In this document: in pieces, positions 27,338-39,618 of the stretch
Layout: each line of letters opens with the position of its first letter
Numbering within the stretch: position 1 is the first letter of the stretch
Notes under the pieces: generated by a model
What the model saw: the letters and a program-made list of their open reading frames with translations, nothing else
Database searches by the model: none
Told to the model about the DNA's origin: nothing
Assembly: GCF_004027225.2 (NCBI RefSeq)
Contig: NC_044277.2
Span: forward strand, 97,523,552-97,587,551
Direction of reading: 5' to 3'
Source of the DNA: Strigops habroptila
Taxonomy: Eukaryota > Chordata > Aves > Psittaciformes > Psittacidae
Length of the DNA: 64,000 bases
Program-made: the position numbers and the translations under genes

Positions 27338-29214
27338 CTTACAGAAACCACATTGTTGAGAAAGTGGGCATAACTACCCAAAAAAAGAGGCAGAGAAGCA
27401 AGAAAACCAATCTAGTTAAACAGCCTACCTCAAGAGCTCCTTTGACTCAGACTGAATTATTTAATAATTGAGGAAAGGTTAGATTCTACTGAAAAAAGTG
27501 AACAAAGGCCAACAGCAATGTATAAGAAAAATTTAACTTCTGAGATGGAATTCTGAGCCAGTCACTGATGTTGTTAAAAACAACAAAAACCAAATGTAAA
27601 GTTTAAAGACACAAGAAACAGGAAACTGGCTTAAAAGGAAAAAAAAAAAAGGAAAGAAGAAGAATCACAAACCCAAGAAAGGAAAATCTGTCTGGCCCCA
27701 CACACTAGTTGTAATCAACAGAACTACCAAGAAAGATCATTTCCTGATCCTGTCTGTTGTGAAGGAGGATGTTAAAATTCCCTGATGTACCTTTTAAAGC
27801 TGCTGGTAATCTTGATAACGTATTAAACGTCACAAAAGGAGATATTGGAGCAAACCGATAAATTGCTTTTTAAATTAAGTCCAAGAATTGTGAAAGAAAA
27901 TTGTGCAGTCAAGCTGCTAAAAAAAAAAAAAAAAGAAAATAGAAAAAGTGCCTCTAAAGGTAGTTGTCAGACTGGATTGTCAGCAGATAATCCATTGTGT
28001 TTTAATTTTTTATATGATACTCCATGCTTTCATTTCTAGTATCTCGTTATGGCTCTCATGATGAGAGAGGACAGGGTGGAGGTAATTCTGGGACAGTAAA
28101 AAAAGTTACATGTGCCAAATTCTGTGCTAGTCAAGAAAACGTGTGTACTTCCCCCTACACCTCCTCTTTACCTTCCTAAATACTCTTTTTCTTCCTTTTC
28201 CATTTTTCGCCTTGTCTCAGGCACCTTTTTGTGGTCTTAATGTTTGTTATAAAGGATACAATTTTCTTCTGAATTACACTGGCCTGAAAACACAACCAGC
28301 AACAACACTATCTGGCTGCAGCTGTACCATAAACCTTTGGGAAAAGGTTTCGTGTGGGCAAATGAAACAGTTGTCAACATTAAATTCTGAAGTGTTGCTT
28401 TTAGCTTGTCACTTTGGCAAAAATATTTGATACTAACATTTTTAGAAACCATGTTCTCAATCTGCTACATATCACGCTGACAGAATCCCCTAATACAACA
28501 CTATAGGGTACAATAGCTAATTCTGTGACCATTTTTCAATAAAACATCAAATCACTTCTTTAAACTTAAAGCATCCCACCTTCTGATCAGCATGTGTGGA
28601 AGCATTGTTTCTTCAGCCTTAATGCTTCTGCTGGTGGCCTGTGTGCTTTGGGAGCTCTTGGCAACCTCCCAGTGTGGTTTTCAGGTGTTCTTGTCTATAC
28701 AGTACTCCTCTCCTTGTAGTCATGCTAACCTTGCTTAGGTAGTATTCTACCTCACAGTATTATTCTATAGAAAACTACAAAAACATGACACAGAAGACAA
28801 TGGCTAAAAAAGACTAGATACAGTAAACCACAGTGTATTTGAGATGTTGACTTTGGTCATGGCTGCTTAATTTGTTACACAGCCTCCGCCAACAGAGGCT
28901 TTCCCTGACTCGATGGCCTATTTCTAAGGCCCACTGAGATAAGGGATTATAGTCATAGCTTTTTATTATTTTTGAGGGGTTTTTCCCCAGTTTTGCCCAC
29001 TATTCTGAATGACCAAAACTGACCACTCTGCTCAGGAGATGCTTGCGTGCTACCTGCTGCGGAGAGCCGGTTCCTCCCATGGCTGCAGGCATGGGCGCCT
29101 CCTTCCTTCATGCCCAGACAGGATGGAAAGCCCTCAGGAAGCTGGCTGAACGCTGATTTTTCATTACTTGGGCTGGATTAATCACCGAGATGCTTTTATA
29201 ATTGGATCAGCATA

Positions 29215-30010
29215 TAAAATGAGTCGAGGGCGGAGCGAGGGCTCTGCGGAGGAAGCAGGCCTTTGGACTGAAGGGATGTGTTCTTTGTTTCACCCTGCCC
29301 GGGCGCGCAGCCGGGCCGGGGGATCGCTTCTGGCGGCTCGACGCCTTCAGCGCCCGAGGGACGCTACCGGTGCAGGCGCGAGCGCGCCGCAAGACGACAA
29401 GATGGCGGCCACACCCCCCGCGGAGAGACACGACGACCACCTCCGCGGCCTTATATGGGGAGGGAAGGGGGCGGAGGGCTGACAGTTATGATTGGCTCCC
29501 CAGCCTGTCACCCTCGCTGTTCCTCCTCCCCCAGCACGTGCCGGCACTGTTTACCATTTCTGGTTGGTTGCGCAGCGAGGGCGTGCTCCAGCAGCCAATG
29601 GGCGGCCGGCGGCGGGAGAAGGGGCTTCAGGGAGGCTGGCGTGCGCCTGCGCGCTGCCGTGCCGCTGAGGCGCGGGGCACCAGCCGGCCCACAGAGGTTG
29701 CAGGGTATACCCGTCCTGCGGTGCGGCGATGCCTACCCGCCCTCGGGCCGGCGCGGCGGCGGCCGAGGCGGCAGCGGCAGCGACAACAGCTGTGGGGCCC
29801 GCCAGGCCGCGCTGTGGAGTCGGCTGAGGGCGCTGCAGGACCGGCAGGTGGAGTGGCACGTCCGGTAGCAGCGGCGGCGGCGGCGGATCCGGCGTAGAGA
29901 GCGGGGCGGGCGGAGGAGGGGAGCTGCCCCACAGTGAGTACGGGCTGCCGCGGCGCTTCCCCGGAGAGGCGCCTCTTGGGTGTTTGCTGTGGGGTTGATG
30001 GAGGAGTCCG
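29215..30010. promoter_or_regulatory. CpG-island promoter without an assigned gene
   Basis: Promoter motifs seen are a YY1-type CAAGATGGCGGCC at 29398-29410, a perfect CArG box CCTTATATGG (SRF type) at 29449-29458, CCAAT boxes at 29491-29495 (reverse) and 29595-29599, and several GC boxes. A strong plus-strand donor, CCCCACA|gtgagta, would end a first exon at 29933. A (CGG)n run lies at about 29868-29886. Open frames inside are GC artefacts of low complexity. The transcript could be a plus-strand non-coding RNA using the exon at 34833-35026, but this is inference. Confidence 0.6.
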
Positions 30011-30512
30011 GCCGTTCAAACGTGCGCTTTAGGGTTATGCAAGCCTAAAGCATCGCTTTCCTAGTGCATATGAATATCGGCCTTTTTTGTGGTAAAGGAG
30101 TGATAAAACCTTTTTCTGCGGTTCCCCACTTCGTTCCCTAACCCCGAAAGTGACCCCCGTGTCTCCCAGAGGGAACGGCTCTGTAGCACCCGTCCCAGGC
30201 GGAAGAGGTGGGGGGTAGCCGCGGCTGCGAATCAACCGTGGCTGCAGCCTCGTATCTCCCGGAGGGGAGCAGGGCGGTGGGGAAGTGGCTGGAGAGCCAG
30301 GGAGAGCGGTAGGGTTGGTCCAAAGGTAGCAGGGATGAGAGATTTCATCTTGTGTTCATCTCCTTGTCGTCTTCGTGAGCTTTTACTTTCCTTCCCTCCC
30401 CTCTCACCCCTTAAAAACTTGCACACCAAATACTCTTTACCGTAGGTGCTTTAGTGGTGCCTTCTCTTTAGTGTTGGTTTTGCATGCATTGTCAGAAAAA
30501 AAAAATACTTAG

Positions 30513-30828
30513 AGCAGCTCCCAGTGCCTAAAGGGGCCAACAAGAAAGCTGGAGAGGGGCTTTTGACAAGGGCAGGTAGGGACAGGACAAGGGGGAATGG
30601 CTTTAAACTGACAGAGGGGAGATTTAGCTGAGATCTGAGGCAGAAGTTCTTCCCTGTGAGGGTGGTGAGGCCCTGGCACACGTTGCCCAGAGAAGCTGTG
30701 GCTGCCCCATCCCTGGCTGCCCCATCAAGGCCAGGTTGGACGGGGCTTGGAGCAACCTGCTCTAGTGGAAGGTGTCCCTGCCTGTGTTTAAGGTCCCTTC
30801 CAACCCAAACCTTTCTAGGCTTCACTGA
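30513..30828 (+). mobile_element. CR1 LINE 3' fragment
   Basis: It contains AAGAAAGCTGGAGAGGGGCT, the TTCTTCCCTGTGAGGGTGG and GGACGGGGCTTGGAGCAACC blocks, and a damaged terminus (CCTTTCTAGGCTTCACTGAA). Confidence 0.94.
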
Positions 30829-31914
30829 AATATTTATCAGATGTTCACAATTTATCTTGTAGTGCATGCTGCTGTTGTATTCAGTTTGTTTAAAGGTATG
30901 AGGGAGGTTAGGTTTGAAGTAAGAAGTGATTTTTTTGTTAGACTGCCCAATGTGACTGGGAGGGAGAGGATAAAGTTTGGCCCCAGTTTAAAAAACAAAG
31001 GTAGAATAGGGCTGGTTTGTGGTAATGTTAATGGAAGGGAGCTAACCAAGTTGGTGCTAGTTGTCCTAGAATGGAGTCCTTACATGAATTAGTCTCCAAA
31101 GGGCTACTACTTCATTATATTTTCCACGGTTGCTCTTCAAATGCCCTCCAGAAGTCTATGTGCATAAAATGGAGAAACTTGCTACCTTGATTTAAAAGGA
31201 TGAGGCAACTAAGTCACTTTATTTATGTATTTGGTTTTTTTTTCCTCATGTAATACCCTAGAAATGTGCTGCCTGTTAATCCAATGGAAAATGGATTCTT
31301 CTGTTAAATAGCAGCTCTGTACCATGTCACTTATTTCATATGTCAGTTGAATCTAACTCAATTTCCATGTGACTTCTTTCAATATCTCTGTGTTTGCTAC
31401 TTTTTCTCTAGGGAAAGAAAGAAAAATGTGTTTGACAGTTACCCAAACTGTAATTGTTTTGGTGCTAAAGTATAGCAATTATTACCCAGGCTGTGGGAAG
31501 CTGTGATATTTCAAAGATACTAATGCGCTTATTTGTGACAACTGCATAATGATAATAGTAAATGTATTGTGAATTTAGCTAATTAGTCATATGAATGCTC
31601 CCACAGGTTGTTTTGATTTTCTTTCAGAATGCTTGGTATCTGATCTAATCTGTTTTATGACTCTCCCCAAGAGCAATATGGTACTAATAATTTGCTGTTG
31701 TAACTCATAAACTCCTTTTTGTATTTCAAATTTTCTTAATTTTCTGTACAACTAGAATCTGCAAAGCACTGACTGTGCGGAAATTTGGGGTTTAAAACTC
31801 TAATTGTGTCATACTGTATTTGTTTGGGTATTCTGAGGACTTGCCTGGATTTGAGAGATTCAGTAAGGTGCATATAAAGATTTCATTTGTGTACCGAATT
31901 TGTTGCAGTGCTCA

Positions 31915-32110
31915 ATTCTATGCTGCCCACAAAGATGTTGAGCAAGACTGGCCCCAACACTGAGACCTGAGGGACACCACTCACTGGTCTGCACTGGGAC
32001 ATCAAGCCAGTGACCGCAACTCTTTTGAGTGCAACTATCCAGCCAATTACTTATCCACCAAGTGGTCCATCCATCAAATCCATGTCCCTGCAGTTTAGAG
32101 ACAAGGATGT
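31915..32110 (-). mobile_element. CR1 LINE reverse-transcriptase fragment
   Basis: Read on the minus strand it encodes SGVPQVSVLGPVLLNIF, which is the conserved CR1 motif GVPQGSVLGPVLFNIF with changes. Sequence on either side is too degraded to extend. A further old CR1-like stretch may follow at 32105-32235 (GAGGTTTTTAAGAACTTGTT). Confidence 0.85.
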
Positions 32111-33510
32111 TGTTCCTGAAGGGCAGATGGGATTTCTATCAGTAGAGGTTTTTAAGAACTTGTTAGACAAATAGCTGTGAGGAGTGTCACAAATATAGGC
32201 TAGTCCTGCTCTGTGGTCAGCAGCACAAGCTAGGACTCTGTTCCTTCAAGCAGTCCTTCTGGTGAAGTTGTTCTTTTGGTGGTGGTGTTCTTCACCCCCT
32301 GAATTTGCAGAGGAGAGAAGTTGGTTTTGTGCTTATTTAGAAAGATCTGGACTCCTGCATTGGTTTGCGACAGTCAAAATGACACCCAATCCTTTTTAAT
32401 ATATTGTGTTACATAGTTGAAGAATTGGATTGACCACTCTCTCCTGGGCACAGAGTTGTAAATTCAGGCTGGATATCTGTACATTTGGCAGGGGGGAACA
32501 ACTCATTTGTCTTGTATCCACCACAAACTCTTAATCACTTTTGAATAGTGAAATTGTTCCCAAATCTCTGACAGATTGGTTTTAGTGTTAAACAATAAGC
32601 ACAAGCAAACTCTTGCTTTTCAGATGTCATCATGCAGAATGCCAGTGGGTGATGGATAGAGTAGCCATAATTTGCTGCTGGACATGGTTGCAGACTCAAA
32701 TCTCTGTTTTGGAATATCAAATAAGACACCAGATGGATATCTACAAGAAACATTGTGCTGCCAAGGTAATTTTAGCCATCTGTTTTTTGTCTTGGGAGGT
32801 TCTCTGAAAGCTATTAACTGTTTGGGTTGTTTTCTTTAGGAGAATGGTATTTTCTCTATAGAAAAAAGGGTTATGGTGAAAAATGGGTCAAATAAAAACT
32901 AATTTCTTGATTAGAATGATGTTTGCTTCTATGTGACTAGATTTCCTGGAAAAAAATTAAAGCTTTCCATCTCCAAAATTTGAAATGTTTTGGGGTTTCT
33001 CCTTTTAAAAGTCTCTTGCTCTGCTGCAGAATTCTCTGGAAACACTTGAGTTAATACTTTCAAAGTGCTTCTGAACGTGTGAAACAACTCTCATGGTCCA
33101 ATTTGAAATTATTTTAATTAGTTGGGCTTTCAGTGTAAACTGCAAAACTCGTTCCCCTGGACTTCAGGGGGACAAAAAGCAAAAGGTGAGGATTTTTACT
33201 CAGCTTGAGTGTTGTCCTTCCTCCTGCCCTTTCTCTGGAAGGAAAACTGTTTTAGTTATTGTCCTTACTGCACGTGTCTACTCTGTTTGGATAAACGCAC
33301 TTGTCTTTTGCATTGGCTTTTATAAATCAAGTAAGTTGGATGACTTTTTGGATAAATTTAAAACTTATTATTCCTCTGGAGTGTAATATGTCCCTGACAA
33401 AGAGCAGTCCTGTATAGCTTTACTCCTTGTACACTTTTGTAGGTGCTCCTGCAGGAGCTCAGGTGAGGAAAGCCTTAATTTATTGTCTATGATTGACAGT
33501 GAGTCAGTCA

Positions 33511-33588
33511 GACCTGCTTTGGTGGGGGCTTAGACTAGGTGACCTCCAGGTTTACTTTCCAATCTAAATTGCTCTTTGATTCTACTGT
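33511..33588 (+). mobile_element. Old CR1 3' end
   Basis: The stretch GACTAGGTGACCTCCAGGTT followed by TTTCCAATCTAAATTGCTCT and TTGATTCTACTG is a diverged CR1 terminus. Confidence 0.7.
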
Positions 33589-34192
33589 AATAGTTCCGAA
33601 GGGCCTAAGGCTTTCCTAACAGTAGTCTCTAATGTAGCATAACAAGGTGAAGGAGAATGCTAACTTTTCAGATGCTTTGAATCTTTTCTAAGTAACTGGA
33701 ACTTGTCTTAGCTGTATTTCAGTATTTGTTTAACCAAATTAGCTTATTATTATCTTTAATTCACTGTTACAATACTCAAGCAGTTACGATGTTTATACAG
33801 ACATGAATGCAAATGCATGAAATAAGTTAATTGTTCTACATAAGATTTTCTTCCATTCACAAGTATGTGCATAATTATACCACAGGTGCTATATAGCATA
33901 AACTACACAGTGAATAACATTAACTTTCCCTGTAAGGAATGCTAACTTTACAGCTCCTTTCTACCCATCTCTTTTACTGAAGAGACATTTTGCTGCTGTG
34001 AGAAACTATTAAGCTGTACTATTAAGAGTACAGAGATCGTCAAGAGAAATAGGCTGTGGAGAGTGTTGTGTGTGTGCCACGAGGCATACACTGGTAAGGA
34101 TGAAGAGGATTTGCGTGGCTGGAGCAGCAGAAACTGAGGCGCAGGGTGGCTGGCTCTCTGTCCCCACTATCAAAATAGATATAAGCTGAAAG

Positions 34193-34427
34193 AGGGGAGA
34201 TTTAGATGAGATGTGAGGAAGTACTTCCCTGTGAGGGTGGTGAGGCCCTGGCACAGGTTGCCCAGAGAAGCTGTGGCTGCCCCATCCCTGGCAGTGTTCA
34301 AGGCCAGGTTGGACGGGGCTTGGAGCAACCTGCTCTAGTGGAAGGTGTCCCTGCCCCTGGCAGGGGGTTGGAACTGGATAAGCTTTAAGGTCCCTTCCAA
34401 CCTAAACCATTCTGTGATTCTATGAAA
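34193..34427 (+). mobile_element. CR1 LINE 3' fragment
   Basis: It runs from AGCTGAAAGAGGGGAGATTT to TGTGATTCTATGAAAG with all the usual blocks. It lies about 400 bases upstream of the candidate orphan exon. Confidence 0.95.
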
Positions 34428-34832
34428 GAATGTCTGCCGATGTTTTTCAGTTTAATGACTATCTTTTTTATGGGAAGTAAATGACTTTGTTATTATCAGA
34501 TGATAAATTGAACTACTTGTTGGAGAAAGAACATGTGTTATTAGTGTCTACAACATGCACATTGGCTTCAAGACTTTCTGCTCTTAATTGACAAAAACGT
34601 AGCTGTTAAGACCCTTCAGTGTCCATTTCTGTGGAGAATGAAATATTGAGAAATCTACATACTCCTTGTGAGAGGATGTAGCAAAGACTTAAAACATGAT
34701 GAGGACAAATCTGGTGAGTGCTAGCTGCTGGCGTAAGCTCTAAGGAGTCTTTGGGCTTTGCAGCCGCAATAATAAATACAGAATCACAACTTGTTATTCT
34801 TGCTCTGAGAGTTGTTTTTCATTTGGTTGCAG

Positions 34833-35026
34833 TTTGCATGCTGGCTTCTTCAGCAGAAGTTCTCTGATCCATGTGAATGTTGAAAAGGGATTTGGCAAAC
34901 AAAACCCACTGGGCAACCATGTTGCTGTGTTGGACAGAACCTGCATTGCTGCAAGAATCCACCCAGCTTGCAGGCGCAAGAAGCGCAAGCGTGTCCGAGC
35001 TACCTCTGTCTCACATCAGCAGGAAG
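34833..35026 (+). ncRNA. Candidate orphan exon (novel transcript, non-coding or coding unclear)
   Basis: A good acceptor (gttgtttttcatttggttgcag) precedes 194 bases that end in a consensus donor, GGAAG|gtaagtg. One frame is open through the whole exon and contains RRKKRKRVRAT. A second is open from an ATG at 34877 to the donor, about 50 codons starting MLKRDLANK. I recognise neither product. It lies 4.9 kb downstream of the CpG island whose strong plus-strand donor is at 29934, so it may be exon 2 of that transcript. An internal exon with good splice sites can occur by chance, so confidence is low. Confidence 0.3.
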
Positions 35027-38000
35027 GTAAGTGAAAGCTTTGCCATGTGGTTCCTGAACTAGGCCGTGTTTTTATTTAGAATGTGTGGGCTTATTTTTAG
35101 GGTAATGTGGGACTCGGCTTTTAATACAGCACTTTCTGAGCACTTTCTAAAATTCTTGTAGAATTTTAGAAGAAATTCCCAGATATGTCACAAAAGTCAT
35201 GAATTCTCTAGTTAACTGTGGTTTAGAAATGGATTCTAAATTTCCATTCTTAAAAAACAGGCAGCTGGGGGTTTTTTGAGTAACAACCACCAGTGGTACC
35301 TCAGACTTCAGCGTGGGCAGCAACCTTCTGCCACTTACCTTTTGGAGTTGATTTCCTTGGAATTGTCCAGGGAAAAATAACCCACTTCCTCCCCCCACAA
35401 AAAAAAGCAATCCCAAACCACAACACAAACCCTGCCACTCACCCAAAAATAACCCCCCAGAAGTATGTAACCTTGGTTAACACTTGGCAAGCTGGCGTGG
35501 GATTGAGTGCATCAGGGTGGTGGTTATTTGAAGGCTGAGCTGCCAAGCCTGATGAGATCGGTGCTTCTTGGATACTTAGCTGTCAGCCACTCGATGATTA
35601 AAACAGGTTTAATATATCAATTTTGACAAAGAACATGTGTGGTAACACCCATCAGTTAACAAGTGGTAGTTACACTGCTTGTGTCTTGCTTGTTTGTAGC
35701 CTTTTCCTCAAATACTGATTTCCAAGTAGCAGGTAATTTAACAAGCTGCAGTTTTAAAACAAAAAGATTAAAAGTGGTCTTACATTTCCCAGACTGATCT
35801 TTTCTTTCACCAGAGTACAAAGCCTGTATTATTTAAATCAGTCTGCTGAGGCTGTAGGTAAAAGCGTTATTAATGCTCCCTCTTCTGGTTTGACTGATAG
35901 TACGGAACCTGATGTATTGTTGGGGAAGGGGCATTGGGTGTCTCCCAGCGACAGTGCAGAAAAAAATGTTTGAACAAAGACAGGCAGGCTATTGTGGCTG
36001 CAGCTTGCACTTGGAACAGGCAAGTGAGGAAAAGGGAAATCTAAGACAATATTGGCCAGAAGGAGAGAAGCTGCTGGTGCTGCATTGCTCACTGAACAGA
36101 TTTGAATCAAGCCAACCCTATTCTGGGCTGCATCACCAGCAGGGTGGCAAAATCATCTGGGTTCAGCAGAATAGTAACGCAGCATGTCACAGTCCGGTTA
36201 AAAAATCGCTTCATGCTATGCTCAGGCTCTTCTGTTGAGAGCTTTGTGTTAACTGTAGTGCTGTAGTACTTGATACTTTTTCCAAACATTTTTACTCTGG
36301 CTTAGTAAAGTTGACAGAACTTATTGCTAGAGACTGTTTTCAGTTCATTTGCTATGCCTCCTGTATCTTTTTACCCAGTGCCAGTTCTGTGTCCAGGGCT
36401 ACATGCGTTCCGTTTGCATGGGTAAAAGCTGAATCCTTCTCTGCCTCTCCCTCATCAGGGCAGTAGTAGGTCTGTCTCTGCTCTTGTTTTTGAGAGTTTT
36501 GAATTTTTGAGATCCCTGCCTCTATCAGAGCTGAAATTGTCTGATGTTTTAACAAGTAAATGAGCAGGAGTGGAGAAAAGGACTGACAGGTCATGCTGTT
36601 AATAATCCCTGTTTCTGGAAGAAGGCCACAACAGCACAGTCCAACCGTGGAGGAATGTGGGCATACCTCCAGATAGTTTCAGCTGGAGCAGTTTTGTCTC
36701 TAGTAGCTTGTGTTTGGTTTTATCTTATTTCTTTTCACAAGGTTTTACTCTTGCTCTCTTCATTCTCAGGATGAGTGAAATGGACTGTGATTGCCTGAGA
36801 AGCCATGAAGCTCTTTGAAGACATGATAGGAGAGAAAGGGCTCTTTAGTTAAAGCACAAGTTGGGCAACATTATCTTATCTCATTGCAGAAAGGGGATAA
36901 AGCTTAAGTTTTTCATTGTCCAGTGATTTTATTTTTATTTGGGTTTCTTGTTATATGTAACTGACTGTGCTCCAAATACTACTTTGCTTTAGGTGCTCAA
37001 CCAAGCAGACAGCTGATGGGCCCAGCAGGCTCAGCCAGCATCCCCAGTTCCTGATTTAACTGCCTTAATGACCTGTGCATGCACTCTTCTGCTGGCTTGT
37101 GCAGCTGAGACTTGCAATGGTTTGTACATTGCAAGTGTACACAGTAGGACCAAAGTGGTGCTGTCTTGCAGTGGAGGTACTAGATCTTCCCTGGAAATGC
37201 TTCATGAAGCAATCGAGGTGAGGTTATGCTCTCACAAATGTCAGCTGTGTTGAGCTTCCCACTGCTCAGTAGTTCATCTTGTGCGTCTGCTGAGACTTGG
37301 GCTGCCTAAGGATTCACAGTGGGAGAAATGATTCTTTGTGTCATAGCTTAAATCATGCAAAACTGGTATTGACCCAGAATTTGAGATTACTTCTAGTAGG
37401 TGGGACTGAGTCACTTACATGACAGTGAATAGTTTCAGGCAGCTGCCCACATCATGAGATAGTTCTTTGGCAGAAGGAGTTAACTTTGTTAAGGATTAAA
37501 GTCTCAAACTACCAGAGGAATTGAACTTCCTTTCATCCTTACAGATGGTCTTACGAAACCTTACAAGCACAGTTCTACTCTTCAAACCAGATCTGTCCTT
37601 GATTTGGGCTCAAGTGCACAGTGTTTGCTTTGGGAACCTTTTCAGATAATAAGACTATGAAGAACAGAGTATGCCAGTGGCGATGGCAAGACAGTAGTCT
37701 TTTGATACCAATGGAAGGCTGAGCTGGTGATTCTGGAGGTGTTGTGAAGAGCGAACAGTGTTCATCGCTCTGAAAATCTGGTTTTGCTTTGGCATCCTGA
37801 CACATCAAATCTGCTGGTCTTTCGGCAGATTGGAGTGGACCAGGAGGAGATAGGTATTGAGGAGTTCTTTGAGTACTCGATTGCAAGCTTTTAATTTCAG
37901 CAGCTTCTTCCTTCCCTCCCTTTTGCTCCGTAGAACATACGGCCTTGGGAGCCTCACATGTTTCCGCTCTCCGATGCTGCACACCAAGCTCTTCTCCAGC

Positions 38001-38458
38001 AACTGAACAAAGATGGCTGTGGCCAGGCCGATGGCCAGCCCCAGCTCTCTAGCAGTCAGTAGAGGATCAGGCCTGCTGCTTCTGAGGACACCATCAAATC
38101 CAGCTTCATGGGATGATACAGATACAGATCTGCAAACAGATGCCAATAAAAGCATAGCAGAGTTTGTGGTCTGGCACTGCAACCCAGGACAACTTGTCAG
38201 CTGTGATAAACCTGAGCTGTGGGGTGTATGAAGAGTTAGCAATGCGTGCTGCCACAGTAGAAGGCTGCCTGCTGGACTGGTGCAGTGAAGCACTGGTGGT
38301 ATGTGGCACTGCTTCAGCTTGGTTTGAAAAATATGAAAATTGAAAAAGCCTCCAACTCCATCATTATAATTTTTGTGGAGTTGAATATAGGAGTGAATCA
38401 TGAAAATGTACTCAGTTTTCTTTACTAAAATTCATTGTATTTTGTAATTATATACAGA

Positions 38459-38505
38459 TTTTTTTTTTTTTGCCTGTTTTTTTGGGGTTTTTTTTTTTTT
38501 TTTTG
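38459..38505. repeat. T-rich low-complexity tract
   Basis: Long T runs are broken by GCC TG and GGGG. It could be the A-tail of an old minus-strand retrocopy, but no adjacent retrogene was recognised. Confidence 0.85.
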
Positions 38506-38945
38506 TATTTTGAATGGTTGGATTTGCAAATAAAGAATTAGCAGAGACTCTGTCAAAGCTCAATGTTTTTAAAAAAGGAAATTTGGGGAAAATTGCTTCA
38601 TAGTGACTCATCCCAGTGGCCTAGATGTGAATTATGAAATGATGAAGAAAACTTGGGAGTGTACCCAGCAGTGAAGACTGGGTGCAGATTTGTTCATTAT
38701 ATTTTAAAGCACTTGATTTTTGAAACTCTAAGTCTGTATATTCCAGTGAGTTGGCTCTATCTGTGCCCCTGTTGCCTCCTCTTAGCCTATCTGCGTCCTG
38801 CATTGCCACAGGCTAGGCTGCTTCTAAATGTCTTTGATGATACATGAGTATCATATGTGAGAAAAATTTGGTTTTCTACCTACATATCCAACTCCTCTCC
38901 ACGTGCATATGTGTCATATTAAAAAGGAGGTCTGGATCAGATCTT

Positions 38946-39259
38946 GTCTCAGTATTTAAAGGGTAGCTACAAAGAAGATAGGGACTTCCTTTTTACAAGG
39001 AATCACATGGAAAAGATGAGGGGTGATGGGCACAAGTTACTCCTGGGGAGATTTTGGTTGGACAAGAAGAAAAATTTTCACCATGGGAACAATCAGCCAC
39101 TGCAATAGTATCTCTCTAGGGAAGTGGTGATTCCCCAACATTGGACATAGTTAAGACTGGGCTGGACAGGGTGCTGGGCCATCTTGTCTGGGTCATGATT
39201 TGCCTAGAAGGGTTGGACCAGATGATCCTTGAGGTCCCTTCCAACCTGGGATTCTATGA
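38946..39259 (+). mobile_element. CR1 LINE 3' fragment, different subfamily
   Basis: It includes AAGACTGGGCTGGACAGGGT, GGTTGGACCAGATGATCCTT and the end CCAACCTGGGATTCTATGAG. The internal sequence differs from the other copies, so it is another CR1 subfamily. It lies just upstream of the SMARCC1 CpG island. Confidence 0.9.
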
Positions 39260-39492
39260 GATCTGCAGTATCCACAGCCCACAGCCACCAGGAGCTGCCT
39301 ACCTCAGCCTGCTCCTGTGTGAAGGTAGTGAAGGCTGAACTACGGAGGAAGCAGCAGAGGTAACCAGCACCCAAACTCTCATCAGTGCGCTGCTTGTGAA
39401 GCAGGAAGGCGGAGGGTTTGAAAAATTACCACAAGGTGAACTTGTTGTGGATGGCCCTGGCTGCCATGACCAGCCAGGGTGAGATGGTGTCT

Positions 39493-39618
39493 AGCCGGTG
39501 GCCAGGGCGCTGACGGCCCTTTTTTGGATTCTCAGCACACCGGGAGCGCGCCTCAGCCGGTATCGAGGGCGCTGACAACGCGTCTTCGGGGCCGGCGCAC
39601 ACCGGGAGCCCGCCTCAG
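39493..39618. repeat. Tandem duplication of about 62 bp upstream of SMARCC1
   Basis: Two diverged copies start with AGCCGGT at 39493 and 39555. Each contains AGGGCGCTGAC and then CACACCGGGAGC, ending in CGCCTCAG. The array lies at the edge of the CpG island just before the first NRF1-type site. Confidence 0.75.

Larger units (their letters stand above)
24351..29214. other. Intergenic, no gene recognised
   Basis: Contains CR1 fragments at 25321-25496 and 27281-27337, an (AC)n run and A-rich tracts (26589-26614, 27639-27650). No conserved coding exon was seen on either strand. Confidence 0.7.
30011..39479. other. Intergenic, mostly repeats, with one candidate exon
   Basis: Holds five or more CR1 fragments, a T-rich tract and the candidate orphan exon at 34833-35026. 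A 198-codon open frame at 38401-37805 on the minus strand has no recognisable relative. The rest shows nothing I can name. Confidence 0.65.

Noticed and set aside
29278-30019. Several 100-196-codon frames on both strands at the 29-30 kb island
   Set aside because: The same GC artefact. No family resemblance and no consistent start or splice context.
35912-36238. 108-codon plus-strand frame
   Set aside because: Length is within chance expectation, and there are no splice signals or a recognisable family.
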